A stretch of 12,219 bases of DNA from Bacillota bacterium (lineage in GTDB: Bacteria; Bacillota; Clostridia; Oscillospirales; Ruminococcaceae), in assembly GCA_023413185.1 (NCBI GenBank), contig JAEZQD010000014.1, forward strand, positions 1 to 12,219. The letters are read 5' to 3'. The translations under genes were made by a program, and so were the position numbers. Below, piece after piece: positions 6,230 to 12,219 of this stretch; the stretch's first letter is position 1, and every line of letters begins with the position of its first letter. Below the pieces are notes generated by a model. It was not told where the DNA came from and ran no database searches. It was given only the letters and a program-made list of their open reading frames with translations.

Positions 6230-6260
6230 TTGACTTAGAGTTGACGTTAAGGTTTATGAT
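6230..6260 (+). promoter_or_regulatory. MerR-type promoter and operator of the aldo/keto reductase operon
   Basis: TTGACT (6230-6235), a 19-base spacer, TATGAT (6255-6260). The overlong spacer is the signature of MerR-activated promoters. Within it lies the dyad CTTAGAG-TTGA-CGTTAAG (6234-6251). From memory the AdhR operator of Bacillus subtilis is CTTAAAG-N4-CTTTAAG; each half differs here by one base. Confidence 0.88.
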
Positions 6261-6261
6261 T

Positions 6262-6291
6262 ATCGTACAGCATCTTTTCGGACGATGTCAA
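6262..6291 (-). promoter_or_regulatory. Divergent promoter of the MerR-family gene
   Basis: On the minus strand: TTGACA (6291-6286), 18-base spacer, TACGAT (6267-6262). Its -10 lies two bases from the -10 of the opposite promoter. The operator dyad falls just downstream of its start, so both promoters cannot be occupied together and the regulator could block its own gene. Confidence 0.7.
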
Positions 6292-6312
6292 TAACTTTTA
6301 GGGAGGATTAAC

Positions 6313-7305
6313 ATGCAATATACTTATTTAGGGAGAACCGGTTTAAAGGTAAGCCGCCTTTGCCTTGGCACCATGAACTTTGGACCGCGCACGGACGAAA
6401 AAGAGGCCTTTGCCATTATGGACAAGGCGCTTGACATGGGCGTGAATTTCTTTGATACGGCAAATGTTTACGGTAATCCGAACAACGGTCACAGCGGCTG
6501 GACGGAGGAAATTATGGGTCGCTGGTTTGCCCAGGGTGGCGGTAGGCGTGAAAAAGTGGTGCTTGCCACAAAGGTTTACGGCGACATGAACGACGAAAAC
6601 GACGGACCCAACGGAGCGCGCGGGCTTTCCGCGTACAAGATTCGCAGACATCTGGAAGGCTCGCTCAAGCGGTTGCAGACAGACCGTGTAGAGCTGTACC
6701 AGATGCATCACATCGAGCGTCATGCACCGTGGGAGGAGATCTGGGGCGCCTTTGAGGCGCTCGTCAATCAGGGAACGGTGTATTACGTCGGCTCGAGCAA
6801 CTTTGGCGCGCGTCATCTCGCGTATGCGCAGGCAATGGCCGAAAAGCGTAACTTTTTGGGGCTGGTCTGCGAGCAGCATAAATACAGCCTTGTGTGCAGA
6901 CTGCCCGAGCTTGAGGTTCTACCCGCCGCACAGGAGCTTGGTCTTGGGTTGATACCCTGGAGCCCGCTTGGCGGAGGCTTACTGAGCGGCAACGCCCTAA
7001 CCCCTGTTGCCGGCGGGGCGCGTTCGGCAGAAGCGGCAAAGAACCTGACCCAGCAGCAGCGCGCCCAGCTTGCGGCTTACGCGGCGCTGTGCGAGGAGCT
7101 TGGAGAAAGCCAGTCCAACGTCGCGCTGGCATGGCTGCTTTCTAATCCCGCGGTAACGGCACCCATCATCGGTCCGAGAACCTTGGCGCAGTTTGAGGAT
7201 TCCCTTCGCGGGGTTGAGATTGTACTGAGCGACGATGTGCTTCGCAGGCTGGACGAGATATTCCCCGGTCCGGGCGGCGCCGCGCCGGAAGCCTACGCGT
7301 GGTAA
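6313..7305 (+). CDS. Aldo/keto reductase 1
   Basis: NADPH-dependent oxidoreductase of the AKR superfamily (TIM barrel, cytosolic), 330 residues. The catalytic tetrad is visible: D48 and Y53 in FFDTANVY, K87 in VVLATKVYG, H132 in LYQMHHIE. The late-barrel motif GLGLIPWSPLGGGLL and the nucleotide-binding PAVTAPIIGPRT segment are present. It resembles the actinobacterial/Firmicute group with the WTEEIMGRWFAQGGGRREKVVLATKV insertion. GGAGG lies six bases before the ATG. It is the first gene after the MerR-type promoter. The substrate is unknown; carbonyl detoxification is inferred from the regulator. Its C-terminus is rich in Gly/Pro/Ala (PGPGGAAPEAYAW), as in related reductases. Confidence 0.93.
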   Translation: MQYTYLGRTGLKVSRLCLGTMNFGPRTDEKEAFAIMDKALDMGVNFFDTANVYGNPNNGHSGWTEEIMGRWFAQGGGRREKVVLATKVYGDMNDENDGPNGARGLSAYKIRRHLEGSLKRLQTDRVELYQMHHIERHAPWEEIWGAFEALVNQGTVYYVGSSNFGARHLAYAQAMAEKRNFLGLVCEQHKYSLVCRLPELEVLPAAQELGLGLIPWSPLGGGLLSGNALTPVAGGARSAEAAKNLTQQQRAQLAAYAALCEELGESQSNVALAWLLSNPAVTAPIIGPRTLAQFEDSLRGVEIVLSDDVLRRLDEIFPGPGGAAPEAYAW

Positions 7306-7327
7306 ACAATCGGTTTTTAGAACGCCG

Positions 7328-7355
7328 TCGGTGAACTGCCCTGCCGCTTCACCGA
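7328..7355 (+). repeat. Intercistronic inverted repeat between reductase genes 1 and 2
   Basis: TCGGTGAA (7328-7335) and TTCACCGA (7348-7355) form a perfect 8-bp stem with a 12-base loop in the 81-base gap. No T-run follows, so it is not a usual terminator. It could protect the upstream message or mark a processing point. Confidence 0.6.
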
Positions 7356-7386
7356 ATGCAAGCGCAAGAAAGGAGCGGTTACAACG

Positions 7387-8355
7387 ATGAAATACAACAA
7401 TCTTCCGGGCACAAGCCTTAAGGTATCGGCACTCAGCCTTGGCACGATGATGTTCGGCGGGCAGACAGAGGAAGCCGACAGCCTTGCCATCATGGACTAT
7501 GCGTATCATCAAGGTGTGAATTTTTGGGACACCGCAAATGTATACAATCAGGGCGAAAGCGAGCGCATCGTCGGAAAGGCGCTAAAAAACCGGCGCGACG
7601 ACATTGTTCTTGCCACAAAGGTCTTTGGTCAGATGGGCGACAAGCTCAATGACAAGGGGCTTTCCCGCCGCAATATCCTGTCCGCCGTGGATGCCAGTCT
7701 CGCCCGCTTGGACACGGACTATATCGACATTTACTACCTGCATGCCCCGGATTATGAAACCGAGATTGAGGAAACACTCGAGACGATGACGAGTCTGGTA
7801 CGGGCGGGTAAAATCAGGTACGTTGGGGTAAGCAATTTTGCCGCGTGGCAGATTGCGGATATGCTGGCGGTCTGCGATAAGCGGGGCTATATCGCGCCTG
7901 TCATCACCCAGAACGTGTACAATGCGATTACGCGCGGCATCGAAACCGAGCTAATTCCCTTTTTGCGGGCACACAAGCTGGGTATGGCGGTATATAACCC
8001 CATTGCGGGCGGTCTTCTCGCCGGCAAGCATCGTCCGGGCAAGCCCGCGGAGAATACCCGATTTGCCAGTAACGAGATGTACTATAAACGCTATTGGTCG
8101 GAGGATAACTTTGCCGCCGTGGAAAAACTGACCGAGATTGCGGCAGCACACCACATGAGCGTGTTACAGCTCGCCATGAGATGGTGCGCAAGCCGCTCGG
8201 ATGTCACCAGCATCATCAGCGGCGTAAGCAGACTGGAGCAGCTCGAGCAGAATATTGCTTCGCTTGAGGGGGATGCTCTGAATCAGGAGGTCTTAGCGGC
8301 ATGTGATGCCGTGTGGGGCTCTTTGGCAGGCACACGCTTTGGATACAACCGATAA
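7387..8355 (+). CDS. Aldo/keto reductase 2
   Basis: Second AKR-superfamily oxidoreductase of the operon, 322 residues. Tetrad: D48 and Y53 (FWDTANVYN), K78 (IVLATKVFG), H119 (YYLHAPD). Other barrel motifs: GKIRYVGVSNFAAWQ, QNVYNAITRGIETELIPF, YNPIAGGLLAGKH and the C-terminal cofactor segment VTSIISGVSRLEQLEQNI. It shares the first 50 residues' pattern with its neighbours but is clearly diverged, so the cluster is not a recent duplication. The ribosome binding site AAAGGAG is 11 bases before the ATG, longer than for its neighbours. It ends 21 bases before the next gene. Confidence 0.93.
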   Translation: MKYNNLPGTSLKVSALSLGTMMFGGQTEEADSLAIMDYAYHQGVNFWDTANVYNQGESERIVGKALKNRRDDIVLATKVFGQMGDKLNDKGLSRRNILSAVDASLARLDTDYIDIYYLHAPDYETEIEETLETMTSLVRAGKIRYVGVSNFAAWQIADMLAVCDKRGYIAPVITQNVYNAITRGIETELIPFLRAHKLGMAVYNPIAGGLLAGKHRPGKPAENTRFASNEMYYKRYWSEDNFAAVEKLTEIAAAHHMSVLQLAMRWCASRSDVTSIISGVSRLEQLEQNIASLEGDALNQEVLAACDAVWGSLAGTRFGYNR

Positions 8356-8376
8356 TAGAATTGGAGGAATACAACC

Positions 8377-9324
8377 ATGCAATACAGAAGATTAGGCGCA
8401 ACCGGACTGAAGGTTAGCGAGATTAGCCTTGGCAGCTGGCTGACTTACGGCAACGCGGTGGAGAACGCTACCGCAATTAAAACCATCGATACGGCGTACG
8501 AGCTTGGCATCAACTTCTTTGATACCGCCAACGTTTACAACCGTGGCGAGGCCGAAAAGGTGGTGGGTGTGGCACTGGGCAAGTACGAGCGAAGCTCGTA
8601 TGTTTTGGCGACCAAGGTCTATTTCCCCATGGGCGACGGACCCAATGACCGGGGGCTTTCGAGAAAGCATATCATGGAATCCGCGCACGCCAGCCTCAAA
8701 CGATTAAAGCAGGACTATGTGGATATCCTGTACTGTCACCGTTACGACCCCGAAACGCCGGTTGAGGAGACGCTTCGAGCATTCGACGATCTGATTCGTC
8801 AGGGTAAGATTTTGTACGCGGGCATCAGCGAGTGGTCGGCAGTGCAGATTGAGGAAGCGATGCGCATCGCCGACAAAAACCTAATCAACCGTTTTGTTGT
8901 GAACCAGCCCCAGTACAGCATGCTGAACAGGAGCATTGAGGCGGAGGTCATACCCGTCAGCGAACGAAACGGCATCGGACAGGTGGTGTTCTCACCGCTT
9001 GCGCAGGGACTGCTGACAGGAAAGTACAAAAGCCTTCATGACATCCCCGCCGATAGCCGTGCCGCCAACGACAAGATGAATTACTTTATTAAGGGGTTCC
9101 TGAACGAAACGACCTTTGAGAAGGTAAACAAGATCTCGGCTATTGCGGACAGCCTCGGCATCCCAATGGCTCAACTGGCGCTTGCATGGGTGCTTCGCCT
9201 GCAAAACATTTCTAGCGCGCTCATCGGCGCAAGCAGACCGGAACAGGTTGTGCAAAACGTAAAGGCCTCCGGCTATGCCCTCTCTGATGATATTCTTTAT
9301 GATATTGAGGATGCGCTTGTATAG
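8377..9324 (+). CDS. Aldo/keto reductase 3 (AKR11/Kv-beta-like)
   Basis: Third reductase, 315 residues. Tetrad: D49 and Y54 (FFDTANVYN), K80 (YVLATKVYF), H121 (LYCHRYDP). The CHRYDPETPVEETLRAFDDL segment, ISEWSAVQI and FSPLAQGLLTGKY are typical of the group that includes the bacterial YhdN/AKR11-type proteins and the beta subunits of voltage-gated potassium channels. GGAGG precedes the ATG by nine bases, and the gap to the preceding gene is 21 bases, so the two are surely co-transcribed. The operon ends at the terminator at 9445-9483. The substrate cannot be read from the sequence. Confidence 0.94.
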   Translation: MQYRRLGATGLKVSEISLGSWLTYGNAVENATAIKTIDTAYELGINFFDTANVYNRGEAEKVVGVALGKYERSSYVLATKVYFPMGDGPNDRGLSRKHIMESAHASLKRLKQDYVDILYCHRYDPETPVEETLRAFDDLIRQGKILYAGISEWSAVQIEEAMRIADKNLINRFVVNQPQYSMLNRSIEAEVIPVSERNGIGQVVFSPLAQGLLTGKYKSLHDIPADSRAANDKMNYFIKGFLNETTFEKVNKISAIADSLGIPMAQLALAWVLRLQNISSALIGASRPEQVVQNVKASGYALSDDILYDIEDALV

Positions 9325-9444
9325 CTAACGAGATATTTAATAACGTGGTTTTGCAGATAGCATGGATGCAGCATGCCTATGCCTGTACAATTTGCGTCAG
9401 GCGTTGATCCCTGCTTCTATTTAAGCCACTTAATAAAACCGTAT

Positions 9445-9483
9445 AAAAAAGAAGTCGATTCTAACAAATCGGCTTCTTTTTTT
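9445..9483 (+). terminator. Terminator of the aldo/keto reductase operon
   Basis: GAAGTCGATT (9451-9460) pairs with AATCGGCTTC (9467-9476), one T-G pair, followed by T7 and preceded by A6. The 120 bases between the last stop and this stem hold no gene. Confidence 0.92.
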
Positions 9484-9534
9484 GCAAGTCTCTGTTATCA
9501 CCACACGGGTTACCAAGACGAACACACATTATTA

Positions 9535-9563
9535 TTGACATATGCCATAAACAGTGGTATCTT
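9535..9563 (+). promoter_or_regulatory. Promoter of the DUF134-nifX-like pair
   Basis: TTGACA (9535-9540), 17-base spacer, TATCTT (9558-9563). The start would be near 9570. The -35 is part of the first operator-like repeat. Confidence 0.78.
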
Positions 9564-9587
9564 ATGGTTAGTTAATGACATATGCCA
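9536..9587. promoter_or_regulatory. Twin operator-like repeats TGACATATGCCA
   Basis: The 12-base near-palindrome TGACATATGCCA occurs at 9536-9547 and again, identical, at 9576-9587. The copies are exactly 40 bases apart, about four helical turns. One covers the -35 region and the other lies just past the start site. This is the layout of a repressor that bridges or blocks a promoter. The obvious candidate is the DUF134 protein encoded next. Confidence 0.7.
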
Positions 9588-9616
9588 GTAATTCATTGTG
9601 TAAGGAGGGGAGAACA

Positions 9617-9976
9617 ATACCCAGACCGAGAAAAGGGCGACGTGTCTGTCGTATGCCAAAAAGCCAAAGTTTTGGTCCGTTGGATGCCGAAGGAAACGAG
9701 CGCAAGGTTGTGGCAATGTCCGTGGATGAATTTGAGACCGTCCGTCTGATTGATCTGGAAGGGCTTAGCCAAGAGCAGTGCGCACAAAGCATGGGGGTTG
9801 CACGCACAACCGTACAGGCTATTTACAGCAGTGCCCGCATAAAACTAGCACATTGTCTGGTTAACGGGCTGGAGCTATCCATTAGCGGGGGCGATTATGT
9901 TCTGTGCGACGGGGGTGCCCACGAGTGCGGACACTGCCACAAAAAAAGATGCCATTGGGAGCAGGAAAAAGCATAA
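9617..9976 (+). CDS. DUF134 family predicted DNA-binding protein
   Basis: A 119-residue likely transcription regulator. The family N-terminus PRPRKGRRVCRMPKSQSFGP is present. A sigma-region-4-like helix-turn-helix follows (LSQEQCAQSMGVARTTVQAI, about 50-69), then a cysteine/histidine tail (CDGGAHECGHCHKKRCHW, 97-114) that could bind metal or an iron-sulfur cluster. The family begins MPRPRK, and here the first codon of that motif is ATA (9617). It is placed six bases after an excellent binding site AAGGAGGGG (9602-9610). An in-frame ATG at 9575 would add 14 residues, has no ribosome binding site and falls inside the operator almost at the transcription start. I therefore choose ATA. A sequencing error ATG to ATA is the alternative. 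It is followed by a NifX-like gene, a common partner of this family. Confidence 0.88.
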   Translation: MPRPRKGRRVCRMPKSQSFGPLDAEGNERKVVAMSVDEFETVRLIDLEGLSQEQCAQSMGVARTTVQAIYSSARIKLAHCLVNGLELSISGGDYVLCDGGAHECGHCHKKRCHWEQEKA

Positions 9977-10024
9977 CAAGCAATCCTTTGTCATCTCTGT
10001 TTGCTAATTGGTTAGGCAGCTTTA

Positions 10025-10067
10025 GGTAAACGGCATGTTGATTGTCTTTTACAAACAACATGCTTAC
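10025..10067 (+). repeat. Large hairpin between the DUF134 and NifX-like genes
   Basis: GGTAA (10025-10029) pairs with TTACC (10063-10067), GCATGTTG (10033-10040) with CAACATGC (10055-10062), and TTGT with ACAA inside. One 3-base side bulge and an A-A mismatch interrupt the stem. No T-run follows. It fills much of the 152-base gap and could be a processing or stability element, or an attenuator-like barrier. Confidence 0.65.
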
Positions 10068-10128
10068 CCCGAAGTATAGAACACCCATGCAAACACTTTT
10101 TGATTTATAGAAAGAGAGGAAAACCAGC

Positions 10129-10521
10129 ATGAGAATTGCGGTGACACTGGAAAACGACCAGGTCTTTCAGCATTTTGGACACACGGAGAAGTTTAAGATT
10201 TATGATGTAGCGGAGGGTGAAATTAAGCTAAAGACAACAGTGAATACCAACGGAAGCGGGCACGGCGCGCTGGCGGATATTCTGAAAAAGCTGGAGGTTA
10301 ACGTTTTACTGTGCGGCGGAATCGGAGGCGGCGCAAAGCTTGCTTTAAGCGAAGCGGGCATCGCTCTATACGGTGGTGTGTCAGGCAACGCAGACGAAGC
10401 CGTGGAGGCTTTTTTAGCAGACCGACTGGATTACAACCCGGAGATTACCTGCGATCACCACGGCGAGCACCACGACGGGGCTTGCGGCGACCATGGCTGC
10501 GATAACCATGGTCATCACTGA
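10129..10521 (+). CDS. NifX/NifB C-terminal-like (dinitrogenase iron-molybdenum cofactor) protein with His-rich tail
   Basis: A 130-residue protein of the NifX/NafY/NifB-C family, small ribonuclease-H-like folds that carry metal-sulfur clusters. The domain covers 1-100: MRIAVTLEND, the HFGHTEKFKIYDV motif (15-27), HGALADIL (45-52) and the glycine-rich LCGGIGGGA (61-69). A tail from 107 to 130 holds eight histidines and three cysteines among Asp and Gly (CDHHGEHHDGACGDHGCDNH), a plausible metal-binding appendage. Nitrogenase genes are not seen in the window. Members of this family also occur in non-fixing anaerobes, so a role in FeMo-cofactor synthesis should not be assumed. The ribosome binding site AGAGAGG precedes the ATG. 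No separate promoter is evident, so it is probably co-transcribed with the DUF134 gene. Confidence 0.92.
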   Translation: MRIAVTLENDQVFQHFGHTEKFKIYDVAEGEIKLKTTVNTNGSGHGALADILKKLEVNVLLCGGIGGGAKLALSEAGIALYGGVSGNADEAVEAFLADRLDYNPEITCDHHGEHHDGACGDHGCDNHGHH

Positions 10522-10549
10522 ACAATCACGCACTGCTTAATATCTTGCA

Positions 10550-10584
10550 GACCCCCCGGTTAATAATCGGGGGGTCCGTTGTAT
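10550..10584 (+). terminator. Terminator of the DUF134-nifX-like unit
   Basis: GACCCCCCG (10550-10558) and CGGGGGGTC (10568-10576) form a perfect 9-bp GC stem with a 9-base loop. A moderately T-rich tail follows (CGTTGTATTATT). Confidence 0.8.
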
Positions 10585-10611
10585 TATTCTAATACTAAGT
10601 AATTCTCAAAC

Positions 10612-10640
10612 ACATGCGTTATCCATCATTACACGCATGT
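10612..10640. repeat. Inverted repeat in the convergent gap, possible weak terminator of the DUF3237 gene
   Basis: ACATGCGT (10612-10619) and ACGCATGT (10633-10640) form a perfect 8-bp stem with a 13-base loop. On the minus strand the tail is GTTTGAG, poor in T, so termination would be weak. It lies 35 bases past the stop of the DUF3237 gene. TAATACTA occurs on both sides (10590-10597 and 10663-10670). Confidence 0.5.
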
Positions 10641-10674
10641 TCTTACTAGTTGGTTCTAGCTTTAATACTATGTT

Positions 10675-11094
10675 TTACGCCAACTGATATAAGGTGATAT
10701 CCACACTGTTTGGCTCACTGCCTGCCGTTAATTCCCCCACATATACGCCCGAATTCAAAAAGCCGTAGGGGCTTTGGCTGCTTACCTCAAAGCGCGGCAC
10801 CGTTTTGATTCGCGCGTCGGCAGAAGCATCGATAACCCCTTCGTTTTGCACGCTAATCATTACACCATCGTCCGTTTTAATCCAGTACTTCGCAAATACG
10901 TGAGAACGCGTCGTTGAGATGCGCGTGTTCCAATCCGCCCCGCCTGCACAAATCTGTCCGCGCAGAAGTGGCCCCTCAAATCGTCCGCCCGTAATGGGAA
11001 TGATGCACAGCTCGCGCCCGGGTGTGCCCCCCACAAACTGTACTTCCCCGAGCGTTACATGAAGTTTCATTAATAAGCTTGCTTCTAGCTGCAT
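10675..11094 (-). CDS. DUF3237 domain protein
   Basis: A 139-residue protein of the DUF3237 family, small beta-barrel proteins of unknown function. Visible family features are the start LEASLLMKLHVTLGEVQFVGGTPGR, the GGRFEGPLLRGQICAGGADW block (36-55), HVFAKYWIKTDDGVMISVQNEG (65-86) and a C-terminal GVYVGEL near LYQLA. There is no signal peptide and no membrane segment. The start ATG at 11094 follows AAGGAAG at normal distance. An ATG seven bases earlier is in another frame. The gene is divergent from the carboxylesterase across 224 bases, an arrangement suggesting joint control. A role in ester or aromatic metabolism would be a guess. Confidence 0.88.
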   Translation of the reverse strand: MQLEASLLMKLHVTLGEVQFVGGTPGRELCIIPITGGRFEGPLLRGQICAGGADWNTRISTTRSHVFAKYWIKTDDGVMISVQNEGVIDASADARIKTVPRFEVSSQSPYGFLNSGVYVGELTAGSEPNSVDITLYQLA

Positions 11095-11165
11095 ATTTCA
11101 TCTTCCTTTCTTTATTCTCGTTGCGCCAAAATTTGTATGGTTGATAGATACACTCTATGGCATCC

Positions 11166-11171
11166 ATTATA
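11166..11171 (-). promoter_or_regulatory. Probable -10 box of the DUF3237 gene
   Basis: Perfect TATAAT on the minus strand, giving a start near 11159 and a leader of about 65 nt. No recognisable -35 lies 16-18 bases upstream, so activation by a regulator is possible. Confidence 0.5.
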
Positions 11172-11186
11172 AACAGTTTTTCGCTT

Positions 11187-11286
11187 ATGCGCTACTGATA
11201 ATGCGTGGTTTTTAACAACCCTGTGCCTAAAAACAAAAAAACTGCGCGGTTAAACAAATGCGGCTACTCAAGCAGTGCGGTATAGT
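11187..11286. promoter_or_regulatory. Divergent control region of the DUF3237 and esterase genes with paired repeats
   Basis: ATGCG-CTACT followed by TGCGTGG (11187-11208) is echoed by ATGCGGCTACT followed by TGCGGTA (11258-11282). The first copy occupies the -35 side of the DUF3237 -10 box. The second runs directly into TATAGT (11281-11286), the likely -10 of the esterase gene, which also lacks a -35. The paired repeats may bind a shared activator. Confidence 0.35.
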
Positions 11287-11318
11287 GAAGATATTAATAA
11301 CAGAAGGGGGCATCACTT

Positions 11319-12219
11319 TTGAATCAGACATTTGACAAAGCACGCGTAACGGTTAAGCAAGGCGTTTTGCAGGGCACAACAGAAGGCGACCTCAAGGTAT
11401 TTCGCGGGGTTCCTTATGCAGCGCCGCCGCTTGGGGATAGGCGTTGGAAGGCACCCCAGCCGCCGGCACGCTGGTTTGGTGTGCGCATGGCGGATCGTTT
11501 CTCCGGCGGTGCGTTGCAGGCAGACGGACGGGCACACTGGCCCAGTGATGATTTTGAGCTTTCGGCTAAAATGGACAGCGAGGATTGCCTGTATCTGAAC
11601 ATATGGACGCCCGCCAAAGCCCCGGACGAAAAGCTCCCCATCTTTGTTTGGATTCACGGCGGCGGCATGGTAGCGGGTACCGGAATGGCACCCTTTTTTG
11701 AAGGGGAGCACCTTGCCGAGCAAGGCATGATGGTGGTTACCATCAACTACCGTCTGGGACTGTTCGGGTTTTTGTGCCACCCCGAATTAACCGCCGAGGC
11801 GCCTTACGGCAGCAGCGGCAACTACGCTATTTTGGATATGCGTCAGGCGCTAATTTGGCTGCAGGAAAATGCCGACCGGTTTGGCGGCGATGCCAGTCGC
11901 ATCACCGTAGGCGGACAATCGGGCGGTTCGGTTGGTACCTCCTGCCTGCTGATGTCGCCGCTGGTTGACGGGCTATGCAACCAGGTTATTATGCAGAGCG
12001 GCTGTCCGCTTTTGGGTGGTATGATGGACGCTAAGCCCCGCGAAGAGATGGAGCAGGAGGGTGAGGCGTTTGCTAAGTCAGTTGACTGCAAAAGCATCGC
12101 CGAGCTGCGCGCGATGGACGGCTGCGACCTGATTGAGGCAAGCCTGCGTGAACGCTACACCCCCAACTACTGCATCGATGGCTATGTGCTGCCCGACTCC
12201 CCGTTTGAACTGTTTGCGA
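11319..12219 (+). CDS. Type B carboxylesterase (para-nitrobenzyl esterase-like), 3' end beyond window
   Basis: Serine hydrolase of the alpha/beta fold that cleaves carboxylic esters; 300 codons are in the window out of about 500 usual. Seen: FRGVPYAAPPLGDRRWKAPQ (28-47), the family signature EDCLYLNIWTP (88-98), the oxyanion-hole HGGG (113-116), INYRLGLFGFL (142-152) and the nucleophile elbow GGQSGGS with S201. The usual elbow is GESAGG; the Glu-to-Gln and Ala-to-Gly changes next to the serine are tolerated in some bacterial members. The catalytic acid and histidine lie past the end. There is no signal peptide, so it is cytosolic. The start is TTG at 11319, set by GAAGGGGG eight bases upstream; no ATG fits the family start. 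Confidence 0.93.
   Translation, partial: MNQTFDKARVTVKQGVLQGTTEGDLKVFRGVPYAAPPLGDRRWKAPQPPARWFGVRMADRFSGGALQADGRAHWPSDDFELSAKMDSEDCLYLNIWTPAKAPDEKLPIFVWIHGGGMVAGTGMAPFFEGEHLAEQGMMVVTINYRLGLFGFLCHPELTAEAPYGSSGNYAILDMRQALIWLQENADRFGGDASRITVGGQSGGSVGTSCLLMSPLVDGLCNQVIMQSGCPLLGGMMDAKPREEMEQEGEAFAKSVDCKSIAELRAMDGCDLIEASLRERYTPNYCIDGYVLPDSPFELFA

Noticed and set aside
6343..6879. Open frame of 178 codons antisense to reductase 1
   Set aside because: The reductase strand shows full catalytic motifs; the opposite frame has none.
6313..9324. Recent tandem triplication of a reductase gene
   Set aside because: The three proteins share only family motifs, differ in length and insertions, and show no near-identical DNA; they are old paralogues gathered in one operon.
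10590..10670. Small transposable element suggested by TAATACTA on both sides of an inverted repeat
   Set aside because: The 8-base direct repeats are AT-rich, the inverted repeat does not reach them, and no second copy is seen; chance is simpler.
11313..11780. Open frame of 155 codons antisense to the esterase
   Set aside because: The plus strand encodes the signatures EDCLYLNIWTP and HGGG; the antisense product resembles nothing.
1..12219. CRISPR arrays, insertion sequences or prophage genes
   Set aside because: No regularly spaced repeats, transposase, integrase or phage structural motifs were found on either strand.

Overview
The window looks like a chromosomal stretch of a Clostridia-type Firmicute of moderate GC content. 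The signs are strong AGGAGG-type ribosome binding sites, frequent GTG/TTG starts, a secG-rnr neighbourhood, a type A RNase P RNA, a hexameric glutamate dehydrogenase and many U-tailed terminators. There are no phage genes, transposases or CRISPR arrays; this is core chromosome followed by a metabolic accessory part.

Layout. 1-162: the 5' part of rnpB on the minus strand, with a near-consensus promoter. 200-840: a zinc-ribbon/TM2 membrane protein on the minus strand, preceded by a long, foldable mRNA leader. 1045-2665: glutamate dehydrogenase on the plus strand, with its own promoter, a structured leader and a terminator shared with the convergent rnr. 2684-5351: rnr and secG on the minus strand, separated by a terminator. 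5452-5741: tRNA-Arg(CCG) with a promoter, a large inverted repeat in its leader and a terminator. 5781-9483: a MerR-family regulator divergent from three tandem aldo/keto reductase genes, ending in a strong terminator. 9535-10576: a DUF134 DNA-binding protein and a NifX-type protein with a His-rich tail, under a promoter flanked by two copies of one operator-like repeat. 10675-12219: a DUF3237 protein divergent from a type B carboxylesterase that runs off the end.

How the genes work together. The MerR protein belongs by sequence to the AdhR/NmlR group. Its target promoter has the 19-bp spacer typical of MerR activation, with a dyad inside, so the three reductases probably form an electrophile- or aldehyde-induced detoxification operon. 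DUF134 and NifX-like proteins often travel together, and the twin operator suggests autoregulation. RNase P RNA, tRNA-Arg, SecG and RNase R are housekeeping.

Most unusual points: two genes (rnr and the DUF134 gene) whose ribosome binding sites point to ATA start codons; an undescribed candidate regulatory leader upstream of the TM2 gene; a structured leader upstream of gdhA; and the twin operator of the DUF134 gene.
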